Part shown: positions 1 to 9,234 of the stretch, in pieces
Layout of the letters: each line of letters opens with the position of its first letter
Numbering within the stretch: position 1 is the stretch's first letter
Assembly (NCBI GenBank): GCA_024641085.1
Contig: JAHEDT010000001.1
Location: forward strand, 124,001-188,000
DNA: 64,000 nt
DNA from: Geobacteraceae bacterium
GTDB taxonomy: Bacteria; Desulfobacterota; Desulfuromonadia; Desulfuromonadales; BM103
Reading direction: 5' to 3'
Program-made: the position numbers and the translations under genes
Notes under the pieces: model-generated
Told to the model about the DNA's origin: nothing
The model's database searches: none
The model's input: only the letters and a program-made list of their open reading frames with translations

Positions 1-1
1 T

Positions 2-319
2 GGCCCCGACGGCAAGCAGGTTCAGGTTGTATTTATCACCGTCGATCCGCAACAAGACACGCCCGCCAGGCTGAAGGAGTATCTGGCATATTTCGGTGTC
101 AACGCCTTGGGTCTGACCGGGACAAAAGCACAAATCGATGAGGTGGCCAAGGCTTATCATGCCTATTATGAAAGGGTCTCCACCGAATCGGCCCTGGGGT
201 ATACGATCTCCCACACCGTAACCGTCTATCTCATCGGCAGCCAGGGCAAGGTGCACCATCTGTTCGCTCCGGAGGACAGTGTCGAAAGAATGGCCGAGGT
301 CATCAAGAAGTTTCTCTGA
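2..319 (+). CDS. SCO1/SenC family protein, C-terminal part (truncated by window edge)
   Basis: About 105 residues of the C-terminal half of a SCO1/SenC/PrrC protein; the start lies left of the window. The stretch FITVDPQQDTP matches the family's ITVDPxxDTP strand, and ISHTVTVYLIGSQG contains the conserved histidine that in characterised family members binds copper. The CxxxC copper motif should lie upstream and cannot be seen. SCO proteins have a thioredoxin fold, sit on the outer face of the cytoplasmic membrane and deliver copper to the CuA site of cytochrome oxidase or act as thiol reductases. Stop TGA at 317-319. No terminator is evident before the convergent gene that ends at 585. Confidence 0.85.
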   Translation, partial: GPDGKQVQVVFITVDPQQDTPARLKEYLAYFGVNALGLTGTKAQIDEVAKAYHAYYERVSTESALGYTISHTVTVYLIGSQGKVHHLFAPEDSVERMAEVIKKFL

Positions 320-584
320 GTCTCCACGTAGAACAATGGCAGAAATCTGGCTTGTGGCCTGATCAAGCGATCTTAACCCTGAATAAGGTCATTTTGGGCG
401 CCTTGGTGTTTGCGTGGCAAGCATCAGTTTTGGGGGGTATAGAATCGAAACAAAACAGCTCAGCGTGCTTCCAGATCCGGCTCTCATATCAGTATTTCTG
501 CCATCCATTCTCAGCAGCCCCGGGAGAGTTGAGGCCCCAAATATATTCACAGAAGGCTAAAAGATGTCTCCCAGCCGTTCGATG

Positions 585-1442
585 CTACAGGACGGTGGAA
601 ACCTTTTTCCCTTGAAAAAATCGGTCTTCGAGCATGATCTCGAACTCGGCAAGGGCGATCTCATCGAGGCCCAGAAGCTGGGCTTCACCTGTGGTCGGCA
701 GGACCAGCTCTGGAGACCGGTCCAGGCTGAGCCCTAGCTTACGGCAGCCCTTATTCGCCAGTTTGACCAGGGCAACCATGATATTGCGGGGATCCAAATC
801 ATCGGTATGGTGATCGGCAACCACATCGAGATAGGTCTCGGCGAGATTCCATTTCTTGAGCAGATGAACACCCTGTTCGATGTGCATGGTGGCAAGCACC
901 TCCGCAACCAGGGAATCAGCGAGCTTTATGCCGTCCCCTCCGCTAAGGGCGAGTTCCTCCAGTGTGGCCAGGAGCAGGTACTTGCCGATATCGTGGAGCA
1001 TGCCGGCCAGGTAGGCCTGCTCGGAGAGCCTCTGGTAGCCGCAGCGGATCGCCAGCCAGCGGGCACCGACCGCGCACCCCTGGGCATGCCGCCAGAGGTT
1101 CGGCAGGTAGCGTGGCAGGAGCGGACCCTGGCGGCAGCTTCGCCCTTCCTGGCATGCCTGTTCGACAACCTGTGCCGCCTTGCCGCTGCCCAGGCGGGTT
1201 ACCGCCTCCTCGATCGAGACGGTTTTCTGAAGGCCGGCATAGAAGGAGGAATTCGCAGCCCGGAACAGGCTGCAGAGCAGCGCCGGGTCACGGCTGACTA
1301 ATGACCAGAAACGCTTTGAATCCGGGCCCCCGGCCGCCAGGCAGGCAGGAACCTGTTCGGCCAGACTGGGAAGGAACGGCAGGTGTACACGGTCGGCACT
1401 GATCATCTCCCTGATAATCTCAGCCAGAGGTATGCCGGTCAT
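585..1442 (-). CDS. HDOD domain protein
   Basis: 285 residues with an HDOD domain spanning roughly residues 20-220. HDOD proteins are non-canonical HD-fold relatives found in signalling and gene-regulation proteins. Here the motif LHDIGKYLL is present, so the His-Asp pair is retained at that site, and a second HH pair follows in VVADHHTDD. No receiver, GGDEF or EAL domain is attached. The ATG overlaps the stop codon of the upstream GspE-type ATPase gene by 4 bp (ATGA), so the two are very likely translated together. This suggests a role tied to the ATPase, for instance in pilus or secretion control, but no direct function can be read from the sequence. Confidence 0.85.
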   Translation of the reverse strand: MTGIPLAEIIREMISADRVHLPFLPSLAEQVPACLAAGGPDSKRFWSLVSRDPALLCSLFRAANSSFYAGLQKTVSIEEAVTRLGSGKAAQVVEQACQEGRSCRQGPLLPRYLPNLWRHAQGCAVGARWLAIRCGYQRLSEQAYLAGMLHDIGKYLLLATLEELALSGGDGIKLADSLVAEVLATMHIEQGVHLLKKWNLAETYLDVVADHHTDDLDPRNIMVALVKLANKGCRKLGLSLDRSPELVLPTTGEAQLLGLDEIALAEFEIMLEDRFFQGKKVSTVL

Positions 1443-3376
1443 GGCGATTCTCCCAGGAGGCGGCGCAATTCGTGCAGCGGGCGTGGTTTTACCGGGCGCG
1501 GCAGCCTGCGCATGACCTCGGCCAGAGAAACCTTACCGCCGGCCGCCTTGGCAATCCCGTCCTCCAGAAGTGTGATCAGGCCGGAACTCTCGATGCTGAT
1601 GCGGCGGATGTCCTGCACCGTTTTGCGGGCCAGGACCGCGTCTTTGACCTCGTCGTTTAGGGTCAGGAGTTCGAAGATGCCGACACGACCCCTGTAGCCG
1701 GTGAACCGGCAGGCCCTACAGCCACGGCCGGTCTGCAGGTTGGCTCCGGCCAGGTCGCCATGGGTGTAGCCCAGCCGCCGGTATTCGTCCGGGGTCGGTA
1801 GGTAGTTGGACGCACACTGTGGACAAACCCGGCGCAGCAGGCGCTGGGCCAGCATGCAGCTGATTGTCGATGCAATCAGGAACGCCTCGATTCCCATGTT
1901 CAAAAGGCGCAGCAGGCCGCCGACAGCATCCTCGGTGTGAAAGGTCGTCAGGACCTTGTGCCCGGTCAGGGAGGCCTGGATCGCAGTCTCTGCAGAGAAG
2001 GTGTCGCGGACTTCCCCCATGACGATGATGTCGGGGTCCTGGCGGACGATGTGGCGCAGCGTTTCGGGGAAGGTCAAGCCGATTTTCGGATTGATCGAGC
2101 ACTGGGCGATGCCGTCGATAACGTACTCCACCGGCTCCTCTGCGGTAATGATGCTTGCCTCGAGGTCGTTGAGGTGGTTGACGCAGCTGTACAGGGTCGT
2201 GGTTTTTCCGGCGCCGGTCGGGCCGGTCACGACAATGATGCCGCTGGGCGAGGCCAGGACGTTATCCCGGAATTGCTGCAGCATGCGCGGCGCCATGCCA
2301 ATGTCATCGATGTCGAGCAACTCCCCCTGCTTGTTCATCAGTCGCAGGACGATCTTTTCGCCATGCACGGTGATGTAAAAGGAAACCCGCAGGTCAAGGG
2401 TCATTCCGCTGGCAGGGCTTTCGTAGAGGATGCGGCCGTCCTGGTGGCGGCGGCGCTCGGCAATATCCGCTTCGGCCATGACCTTGAGACGCGTGGCCAC
2501 GGGGGCTGCCAGTTCCAGGCTCATCTCCTTGTGTACCGCGAGCACTCCATCGCGACGGAAACGGATGCGCAGCCGGTTCTTCAGCGGCTCGATATGAATG
2601 TCGCTGACCCCCTCCTGCATGGCCTCGTCAAACAGGCCGTTGACGATGCCGATGATCGTCGAATCGTCTGCTTGTTGAAGGGCACCGCGCCGGGCGCCGC
2701 GCCGATGCAGTTCGATGACTTCGCGGATCGCCTGCCGGGTCGCGATCGCCGGCAGGATCTTGCGGCCGAAGACCCGGTCGGCGGCCTCATGGTCCTGGAG
2801 ATCGAGGGGGTCGGCAAAAGCAACGATGACCCGGTTGGTTTCTTGCGCCACCGGCACGAAGGCATGCTGTGCATACACCTTGGCCGGCACCCGGCTGAGC
2901 AGTTCCCGGTCGATACCGGAAAAGACCGGTTCGACAAACGGATAGCCGAGTTTCGTGGCGAGAATCTCCATCAGGCGAGGCTCTTCGATGAACCCGTACT
3001 CGACCAGGATGTCGCCGAGCTTAAATTGCTGGTTTTCTCTCTGGATAGCCAGGGCGGCGTCCAGTTCGCCCTGGCGGATCTGCCCAAGTTCGACCAGCAG
3101 GTCGCCGATGAGAATATTCACGGGCTGCTTCTTGAGCGCCTGGCTGAGCTGCTGGGCGGTCAGCAGGCGTAGCTCCTTGCAGATTTCCACCAGGGAACGG
3201 TCGGAAACCAGTTTGGCCTTGACCCGCTTGGCGTAGGCCAACTGGTCTTCAGTGATCAGCCCTTGCGCAACCAGCAGGCGGGGTATCGTCTCACCGTTGT
3301 GTGGATCTGGGGGAGTTTGCGTGACGGGAATGCTCCGCGGCTGCTCCGGGGAGCTGGCAGTACCTGGCTCGGTCAT
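1439..3376 (-). CDS. GspE/PilB-type secretion or pilus assembly ATPase
   Basis: 645 residues. The N-terminal part (about 30-160) holds repeated MshEN-type segments (pattern GxLLVxxGxI..xL..AL). The C-terminal ATPase has Walker A GPTGAGKTT at 385-393, Walker B DPDIIVMGEVRD at 447-458 and a tetracysteine zinc site (C518, C521, C553, C556) typical of GspE/PilB. Such hexameric ATPases drive assembly of type IV pili or type II secretion pseudopili from the cytoplasmic face. No pilM-Q, pilC or gsp partner lies beside it, so it is an orphan copy or works with a distant locus. The MshEN region may bind cyclic di-GMP, as in MshE; that is inference. Only a weak ribosome binding site precedes the ATG at 3376. 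Confidence 0.9.
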   Translation of the reverse strand: MTEPGTASSPEQPRSIPVTQTPPDPHNGETIPRLLVAQGLITEDQLAYAKRVKAKLVSDRSLVEICKELRLLTAQQLSQALKKQPVNILIGDLLVELGQIRQGELDAALAIQRENQQFKLGDILVEYGFIEEPRLMEILATKLGYPFVEPVFSGIDRELLSRVPAKVYAQHAFVPVAQETNRVIVAFADPLDLQDHEAADRVFGRKILPAIATRQAIREVIELHRRGARRGALQQADDSTIIGIVNGLFDEAMQEGVSDIHIEPLKNRLRIRFRRDGVLAVHKEMSLELAAPVATRLKVMAEADIAERRRHQDGRILYESPASGMTLDLRVSFYITVHGEKIVLRLMNKQGELLDIDDIGMAPRMLQQFRDNVLASPSGIIVVTGPTGAGKTTTLYSCVNHLNDLEASIITAEEPVEYVIDGIAQCSINPKIGLTFPETLRHIVRQDPDIIVMGEVRDTFSAETAIQASLTGHKVLTTFHTEDAVGGLLRLLNMGIEAFLIASTISCMLAQRLLRRVCPQCASNYLPTPDEYRRLGYTHGDLAGANLQTGRGCRACRFTGYRGRVGIFELLTLNDEVKDAVLARKTVQDIRRISIESSGLITLLEDGIAKAAGGKVSLAEVMRRLPRPVKPRPLHELRRLLGESP

Positions 3377-3593
3377 AGTGACAATCCATTACATGAGAAC
3401 ATTGCATTGACTTACGAAAGCCTGCCGGGCAACCTGGCCCCTCAGCGATCAATCCCCCGGCAGACTCTAAGGTTAGCACAGATTCCGCGCCACGCAAAAA
3501 ATGACTCGCCTTGGTCCTGCTCTTCCTCCATTCCTCAGTGCCACTGCGTTGATAAACGGGAGTTGCCTTTGTATTCGGTAAAGGCCAAAAGGG

Positions 3594-4340
3594 TCAATCC
3601 CTCTTCAGCAGCTCGCGAATCACCTCTCCGGCCATGGTTAGGCCGAACAGGGGGGGGATCACCGAGGAGCTGCCGAGTGGGGCACGCTGGGACTGGTAGC
3701 TTCCGGGGGCTTGCGTGGAGCTCTCCCGCCGTCCGAGGGTCAAAGGCCGGAACAGTTCTGTCGAGTAGACCGTTTTGACACCGCCGAGGATGCCGCGGCG
3801 CCGCAGTTCGCGTCGCAGGATGCGTGCCAGGCGGCACTTGTGCGTATCGGCCAGATCGGCGATGTGAATACAGGTCGGGTCAAGCTTGTTGGCGGCCCCC
3901 ATCGACGAGATGATTGGCAGTTGCCTGTTGACGCAGGTTTCGATCAGATGGAGTTTGGCCGTGATCTGGTCGATGCAATCGAGGACGTAATCGTAGCCGC
4001 GCTGCAGCAGCTCCTCGGAGGTCTCCTGGCTGTAGAATGCCTGCAGCGGTTCGACGTGGACGCCGGGGTTGATCGACCGGCAGCGCTGTGCCATCACCAG
4101 GGCCTTGGGATGGCCGATGGTGCCATCGTGGGCATGGATCTGGCGGTTGCAGTTGGTGATATCAACCTGGTCGAAGTCGATCAGTGTCAGGCGGCCGACG
4201 CCACCGCGCACCAGGGCTTCGACGGCATAACTACCGACCCCGCCGAGGCCGAACACCGCCACCGAAGCCTGCCCGAGGCGTGCCAGTCCGGCCTCACCGA
4301 CCAGCAGCGCGAGGCGGTCAAAACGATCAGGGCTGTTCAT
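3594..4340 (-). CDS. tcdA: tRNA threonylcarbamoyladenosine dehydratase (TcdA/CsdL)
   Basis: 248 residues of the ThiF/MoeB/E1-like superfamily. The Rossmann nucleotide motif GLGGVGSYAVEAL lies near residues 31-43, followed by DFDQVDITNCNRQ, the family's ATP-contacting Asn/Arg segment. DCIDQITAK and the LTMAGEVIRELL end match TcdA. The enzyme uses ATP to cyclise t6A37 of ANN-decoding tRNAs to ct6A in the cytoplasm. It lacks the double CxxC zinc motif of MoeB/ThiF, as TcdA proteins do. Its start overlaps the end of the upstream tatD-like gene by 14 bp, indicating a two-gene operon. A spacer of 217 bp separates it from the GspE-type gene downstream. Confidence 0.9.
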   Translation of the reverse strand: MNSPDRFDRLALLVGEAGLARLGQASVAVFGLGGVGSYAVEALVRGGVGRLTLIDFDQVDITNCNRQIHAHDGTIGHPKALVMAQRCRSINPGVHVEPLQAFYSQETSEELLQRGYDYVLDCIDQITAKLHLIETCVNRQLPIISSMGAANKLDPTCIHIADLADTHKCRLARILRRELRRRGILGGVKTVYSTELFRPLTLGRRESSTQAPGSYQSQRAPLGSSSVIPPLFGLTMAGEVIRELLKRD

Positions 4341-5136
4341 GGATGCTTTCCTTCGGTGTCTCCGGCATGGCCTGCGCCGGCAGTTTCAGAATGCGGCAGG
4401 CGTTGGCCGTGGTGATGCGCGCAGTTTCCTGCTTGCTCCAGTCGCGCAGGGCGGCAACGCGTTCGGCCACCAGGTCGAGATAGGCCGGCCGATTCGGTTG
4501 CCCACGGAACGGTTCGGGGGCCAGGTCCGGCGCATCGGTCTCAAGGACCAGCGCTGTGGGAGGTACGCCGCGGACGACCTCCGGCAGCCGCCGGGCCGTG
4601 GCGAAGGTCACGACGCCGCCGACGCCGATGGCGAAATTCAGCGCAATAATTTCCCGGGCGGTTTCCAGACTGCCGGAAAAGGCATGAAAAATCCCGCCGA
4701 CCTGGCTGGCGCCCTCCCGGCGCAGCAGCTCGAGGACTCGCTCCGTACTGCGCCGGGCATGGATCAGCAGCGGCTTGTCCGCTTCCAACGCCAGACGGAT
4801 CATCTGGACGAAGAGCTCTTCCTGGACCTGCCAGGAGCACTCGACCAGGCGGTCGAGGCCCACTTCGCCGAGGGCAACCACCTTGGGTTGCTGCAGCAGA
4901 CGGCGTAATTCCTCGAGATCCGAAACGCTGCACCGGTCAGCAGCTTGGGGGTGAATGCCTGGCGCGGCATAGACCTCTGCATGCCTCGCGGTCGTTGCCA
5001 TCAGCGCCGGCCAGCGCTCGCATGAAGTCCCCGGCACGATCCAGGCCCCGACGCCGGCCCTGCGGGCCTCTTCAAGCTGGGCCTGCGGCGCATCCAGGTA
5101 GTCCAGGTGAATATGGGTATCAATATAGCTGGTCAC
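4327..5136 (-). CDS. TatD family metal-dependent hydrolase (DNase)
   Basis: 269 residues from a GTG at 5136, which gives the usual TatD start (TSYIDTHIHLDYL). A TTG at 5157 would add seven residues; neither has a convincing ribosome binding site. Metal-ligand motifs of the amidohydrolase-like TIM barrel are all present: THIH near the N-terminus, GEVGLDRL, LLIHARR, GIFHAFSGS and LETDAP. TatD proteins are cytoplasmic 3'-5' exonucleases or hydrolases linked to DNA repair and quality control; exact substrates vary. The gene overlaps tcdA by 14 bp. Confidence 0.88.
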   Translation of the reverse strand: MTSYIDTHIHLDYLDAPQAQLEEARRAGVGAWIVPGTSCERWPALMATTARHAEVYAAPGIHPQAADRCSVSDLEELRRLLQQPKVVALGEVGLDRLVECSWQVQEELFVQMIRLALEADKPLLIHARRSTERVLELLRREGASQVGGIFHAFSGSLETAREIIALNFAIGVGGVVTFATARRLPEVVRGVPPTALVLETDAPDLAPEPFRGQPNRPAYLDLVAERVAALRDWSKQETARITTANACRILKLPAQAMPETPKESIHEQP

Positions 5137-5470
5137 GTTCCACAGATCGTAGCACAACCTTTTGCGGGCGACTAGGAGGCTGTCGAACCATACGGGCCGC
5201 GCATGGATCGTATGACATGCTCCAGGGAGCCTGTTGGCCCGGCTTCGTCACCGCGGCCGTCGGCCGGACACCATATTCCGGGTTTCGAATGTTCGCCGTC
5301 GATAAGAGGCGCAGGCACGGTCCCAGGTTCACGTGCCGGCGCGGGTTGATCTTTGTCCCGTACTGACGCCACCTGGCCATGAGAATTTGGCTTGCCGCTT
5401 TTTACCTCGCTATGATAATCGTAAGCAGCTAATATGTTTTCATTTCCATGGGACTTGACAGGAGGCCCGC
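5137..5470. other. Intergenic region between divergent tatD-like and MCP genes
   Basis: This 334-bp spacer separates the leftward tatD-like gene from the rightward chemotaxis gene. Several short open frames run through it on both strands, but none has a ribosome binding site or recognisable product. Apart from a candidate promoter at 5387-5416 and a strong ribosome binding site (AGGAGG) just before the ATG at 5471, I see nothing in it. Confidence 0.6.
5387..5416 (+). promoter_or_regulatory. Candidate sigma-70-type promoter for the MCP gene
   Basis: A TTGGCT element at 5387-5392 and a TATGAT element at 5411-5416 are separated by 18 bp. This would place transcription start about 50 bp before the ATG of the chemotaxis gene. 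No sigma-28 flagellar-type element is evident. Confidence 0.4.
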
Positions 5471-7198
5471 ATGCAGAAGCCTGCACAAGGCAGCTCCAAT
5501 TATCTTCGCAAGCTGTTTCTTTTCAACCATGGTGCCGGCGTACTGGTCGGCGGCGCCTTCCCGCTTTTTGCCTCCCTGATGCTCGGCGTAACGGCCTTGA
5601 CACCAGCATTCTTCCTGTCCTGCGTCTTCGCCGGATTTTGCCTTGGCGCCGCATCTTTTTGGTTCGTCCGTCAAACCCTGAAAAAACAGCTTCACCAGCA
5701 GCTGCAGGCCCTGCATGAGCTGCTAGGCGAGGACTCTGGCCAGCACGCCGGACAGACGGTCGAAGACCTGTTCTCTGCGGTCAATAGCACGGTCAGCAAG
5801 GTTCGCAACCTGCTCAACAACCTGCAGGTGACGGTTGACGAATTCGTGCCCCTCTACCAGTCTCTCGCGGATGCCAGCCGCTTTCTCGCGGCACGGGCAG
5901 AAGACGGCCTGCAGGCAGGGCAAAAGGCCCGCGCCGACGTTGATGGCATGTACCAGAAGCAGCAGGCGGTCATCAAGCAGGTTGAAAACCTGACCAGCCA
6001 GTCGCAGGGCGACGCCGCCCTCTCGCGGGAACTGTCGGCGTCCCTCGAAGAGATGTCCGGAGCCCTGGAGCACTCGTCGCAGAAATTCCTCGAGACGGCC
6101 CGCAACGTTGACGAAATGGTGCGCTCTATAGAGAGTGCGACCGGCCAGGCACAGCAAATGGTGCAGACCACGGAGAGCACGGCCCGAGACCTGGACAAGA
6201 TCGGCGAAGCCCTCGACCGCTTGCGCACCGGCGTCGCCAGCAATGCCGACAGCTCCGCCGCCGTCAAGCAGGATGCCGAGCGGGGCGTCAAGGTCGTGCA
6301 GTCCTTCACCTCGGAAATGGACCGCATCGACGAGGAAAGCCGCAAGGCGATCACCGCCATGCAGCGACTCAACCGTCAGACCGCTGAAGTCACCAAAATC
6401 ATCGAAGTGATCAAGGACCTGGTCTCCGACACGGAGCTGCTCGCCTTCAATGCCGCGATCATTGCCGCCAAGGCTGGCTCCGAAGGGCGCGGCTTCTCGG
6501 TGGTTGCCGAGGAGATTCGCGACCTGGCCGACCGCACCACCACCAGCGCCGACGAAATTGAGACCATCATCAAGTCGATTCGCAAGGACACTGCGCAGGT
6601 AAACACGTCCGTCGAGTCAACCGGACACTTCATCGGCCGGGGGAAGGAGCTCTCGCGCTCGACCGCCGAAGCCCTGGGCAAGATCGTGGGCAGCTCAAGC
6701 CAGGCCGCTGCGGATTCCCACGAATTGGCCCAACAAACGGCCGAACAGGGCTTGCGGGCGCGCAACCTGATTGACCAGGCCGGCAGCAGCCTGCGTTCGG
6801 TTCGGTCGATTGTGGAAACCATGCAGGAGCAGAACGCCGCGGTCAGCCGCATCGATTCAGGGGTTGACGAGATGAAGTCGGCCGCCGACCAGATTGCCCG
6901 AGGCTTCGACGAGCAGGTCAAGGCCAACCGCGAATTTGACCGCAGCCTCATGGCCCGTGAGGAACAAATCCAGGCGATCTTTGAAGCCACCCGCTACCAG
7001 ATGGAAACGGTGGAAAAGATTTTTGCCCACTTTGGCCGCTCCGAAGAGCGCCTCACCGGCAACGCCCAGCGGGCGCGCACCACTATCAAGGAAATCAACG
7101 CCCTGGAAACGCTGGCCGACAGACTGCGCGATCTGGTTTCCTGCTTCCAGGGTGGTACGGAATTGCCGACCAAACCGGGCAGTTCAAAACGCAGCTGA
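5471..7198 (+). CDS. Methyl-accepting chemotaxis protein without a sensor domain
   Basis: 575 residues. Two closely spaced hydrophobic segments (about 18-38 and 42-62) form a hairpin with only a few residues between them, so no periplasmic ligand domain exists. A long helical region follows, with the MCP signalling hairpin centred near residues 310-350. The tip reads TELLAFNAAIIAAKAG then GRGFSVVAEEIRDLAD. The second half is family-typical, but the tip departs from the usual NLLALNAAIEAARAG at several positions, including the normally invariant Glu. It probably senses an internal or membrane-linked signal and relays it to a CheA/CheW complex. The ATG has an AGGAGG site. No che genes are nearby. 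Confidence 0.88.
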   Translation: MQKPAQGSSNYLRKLFLFNHGAGVLVGGAFPLFASLMLGVTALTPAFFLSCVFAGFCLGAASFWFVRQTLKKQLHQQLQALHELLGEDSGQHAGQTVEDLFSAVNSTVSKVRNLLNNLQVTVDEFVPLYQSLADASRFLAARAEDGLQAGQKARADVDGMYQKQQAVIKQVENLTSQSQGDAALSRELSASLEEMSGALEHSSQKFLETARNVDEMVRSIESATGQAQQMVQTTESTARDLDKIGEALDRLRTGVASNADSSAAVKQDAERGVKVVQSFTSEMDRIDEESRKAITAMQRLNRQTAEVTKIIEVIKDLVSDTELLAFNAAIIAAKAGSEGRGFSVVAEEIRDLADRTTTSADEIETIIKSIRKDTAQVNTSVESTGHFIGRGKELSRSTAEALGKIVGSSSQAAADSHELAQQTAEQGLRARNLIDQAGSSLRSVRSIVETMQEQNAAVSRIDSGVDEMKSAADQIARGFDEQVKANREFDRSLMAREEQIQAIFEATRYQMETVEKIFAHFGRSEERLTGNAQRARTTIKEINALETLADRLRDLVSCFQGGTELPTKPGSSKRS

Positions 7199-7303
7199 CA
7201 CCCAATCCCGCGGTCTATGCCCCGGCGCCGGTGGCCTGCATAGATTGCGAGGCATGCCTATTGCGCCGACCTTCCCTAAGCCAACGGGACGGGGTCGAAA
7301 CAC

Positions 7304-8008
7304 TTAATTCCTGCGCTTCACCTCATTGATCAATTCCATCTGAATCTCCTGGATCTCGACCAGCCGCTCCCATTGGTGGGAGAGCAGGTGATCGATTTTC
7401 TGGTGCAGATGACGGATCTCCAGTTCAGCCTTCAGATTCACCTGGTAATCCCGCTGGGCATGCAGCCGGTCCCGGGTCTCCTGGCGGCCCTGGCTCATCA
7501 TGATGACCGGAGCCTGAATAGCAGCGATGCAGGAGAGCACCAGATTGAGCAGGATATACGGATAGGGGTCGAAAGGTGTCTTGAACAGGCTGATCGTGTT
7601 GATGGCGATCCAGGAGAGCAGCACCGCCATAAAAATAGTGATGAAGCCCCAGCTGCCTGCCAGGCCGGCCAGGCGGTCGGCCATCCGCTGGCCAAAAGTT
7701 TGCCCTTCAGTAAGCTCCTGGTCGGGGTTTCTGGAGAGGATCTCCTGTGCCCTGAGGCTTTCGATAACTTCCTGGTCCAGAGAGCTGATTTCACCCTTTT
7801 CCTCCTGCAGTAAGCGCTGTACGTACTTGTGACGATAGCTTTGCAGGTCCTGGGTGCAGATCCAGCCATCCTCTGACCAGCGGCCCAGCTCCTGGCGGAT
7901 CAGGTCGGCAACCAGGGGCCGGACGAACACGCCGCGGTGCAGGTCGCAGCGTTTCTCGCAGCCGCAGATCTGGCAGGATGGTTTGCTTGGTGAAGGCTTG
8001 TTGTTCAT
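7304..8008 (-). CDS. DUF1003 family membrane protein
   Basis: 234 residues. An N-terminal cysteine cluster (CQICGCEKRC, about 10-19) may bind metal. Two hydrophobic segments around residues 115-165 (FITIFMAVLLSWIAIN and ILLNLVLSCIAAIQAP) and the MMSQGRQETRDR stretch that follows match the DUF1003 family. The C-terminus is charged and helical. Function of the family is unknown; members are inner-membrane proteins. The ATG at 8008 has an AGGAG site about 8 bp upstream. It converges on the chemotaxis gene, with a 105-bp spacer lacking an obvious terminator. Confidence 0.85.
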   Translation of the reverse strand: MNNKPSPSKPSCQICGCEKRCDLHRGVFVRPLVADLIRQELGRWSEDGWICTQDLQSYRHKYVQRLLQEEKGEISSLDQEVIESLRAQEILSRNPDQELTEGQTFGQRMADRLAGLAGSWGFITIFMAVLLSWIAINTISLFKTPFDPYPYILLNLVLSCIAAIQAPVIMMSQGRQETRDRLHAQRDYQVNLKAELEIRHLHQKIDHLLSHQWERLVEIQEIQMELINEVKRRN

Positions 8009-8144
8009 CGGGTAAGCTCCTGTTCAGAAAAAAGCCAGCTGTCAAATTCAGTGCTTTGGCAGTGGCGGGCTCTTTGCAACGCAGAAACGCAGCGGCAGTC
8101 AAAGGCATCGCTGACCCATGGAAGCCTATTCGTGTCAGGGATGG

Positions 8145-9128
8145 TCAAGGTGCTTGACGCTGGTTTCCGAATTGGCGCATGGCCAAGGCCGCTGCTCCTA
8201 TGACTCCGGCGGCGTTACGCAGTTGAGCGGGAAGCACCTTGAGGTTTTCACAAGCGATCTGCAGCGCCTTCTCCTTCGTTCCCTGCTGGATCTGTTGGAC
8301 CAATTCCGGCAGCCCCTCGATCACCCCGCCTCCGAGGATCAGTCGCTCGGGGTTGAAGGTGTTGATCAGGCCGGTCGCGCCGGCAATCAGGGCCTCGGTT
8401 GTCTCGGCAACGATCCGGCCGGCCAGCGGGTCACCGGCATGGGCCGCACGGGCGACCAGCTCGGCGGTGATAGCATCCTCTCGACCATGGGCCATTTCTT
8501 TCAACTGTGCGCCTTCTTGGGGGTCGGCTGCAACCGCCTCCCGGGCACGGCGGGCTATGGCCCAGCCCCCGGCAATGGCTTCCAGGCAACCACGGTTACC
8601 GCAGCTGCAGAGCGGACCGTGCAAGTCCACCGTGATGTGGCCCAACTCGCATGCGGTGTTGCTGCTGCCTGAGAGCATCCGCCCCGCACTGACGACGCCG
8701 CCACCAATGCCGGTGCCGACAAACAGGCAGACCAGGTCGTCACATCCGCGCCCGGCTCCGAACAGCCACTCGCCCCAGGTGGCGGCGCGCACATCGTTGA
8801 TCAGAGCTACCGGCAGCTCCAGCTGCTGTTGCAGGGCGGCCTGCAGCGGTACATTGTGCCAGGCCAGATTGGGGGCGAAGCGCACGGCCTCTCCGGAAGG
8901 GTCGATCTGCCCGGCCACACCAACCCCGAGACCGGCCGGGGAGCGCTCGGTTCCCTGCAGCAGCACGCGGACCGCTCCAGAAATCTTCGCTATGACAGCC
9001 TCAGGCCCTTCGCCGGCTTTGGTTGCCAACCTGAGGCCCTTGAGGATTTCACCGGAGCCGTCCACCAGGGCCGCCTGGATGTTGGTTCCTCCGAGATCAA
9101 CCCCGATGGCATACTGTTTATCCTTCAT
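8145..9128 (-). CDS. ROK family sugar kinase (glucokinase-like)
   Basis: 327 residues from the ATG at 9128, chosen because AGGTGG lies about 9 bp upstream and because the product then starts directly with the ATP-binding strand IGVDLGGTNIQAALVD. An upstream frame extension to 9218 is probably untranslated. The ROK signature and zinc site are intact: CELGHITVD followed by CSCGNRGCLEA, giving the His and three Cys ligands. ROK kinases phosphorylate glucose or related hexoses with ATP in the cytoplasm. No helix-turn-helix is present, so it is a kinase and not a ROK repressor. GLK-type is the best guess; substrate is not provable here. Confidence 0.88.
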   Translation of the reverse strand: MKDKQYAIGVDLGGTNIQAALVDGSGEILKGLRLATKAGEGPEAVIAKISGAVRVLLQGTERSPAGLGVGVAGQIDPSGEAVRFAPNLAWHNVPLQAALQQQLELPVALINDVRAATWGEWLFGAGRGCDDLVCLFVGTGIGGGVVSAGRMLSGSSNTACELGHITVDLHGPLCSCGNRGCLEAIAGGWAIARRAREAVAADPQEGAQLKEMAHGREDAITAELVARAAHAGDPLAGRIVAETTEALIAGATGLINTFNPERLILGGGVIEGLPELVQQIQQGTKEKALQIACENLKVLPAQLRNAAGVIGAAALAMRQFGNQRQAP

Positions 9129-9234
9129 CTTCTTCCACCTTGGCCAATAATTAGCCTCTTTCCGTGGTTGGCAATCGTTCTGATTGATATGATCTTTTTT
9201 TCTTATTCTATCAAACAACGGTTGATCTTCTGCA

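Noticed and set aside
352-615. 87-codon plus-strand frame after the SCO gene
   Set aside because: No ribosome binding site, no protein-like pattern, and overlaps the HDOD stop.
1937-3172. 411-codon open frame on the plus strand opposite the GspE-type gene
   Set aside because: Antisense shadow of a well-supported ATPase; composition is that of the reverse complement of a GC-rich gene.
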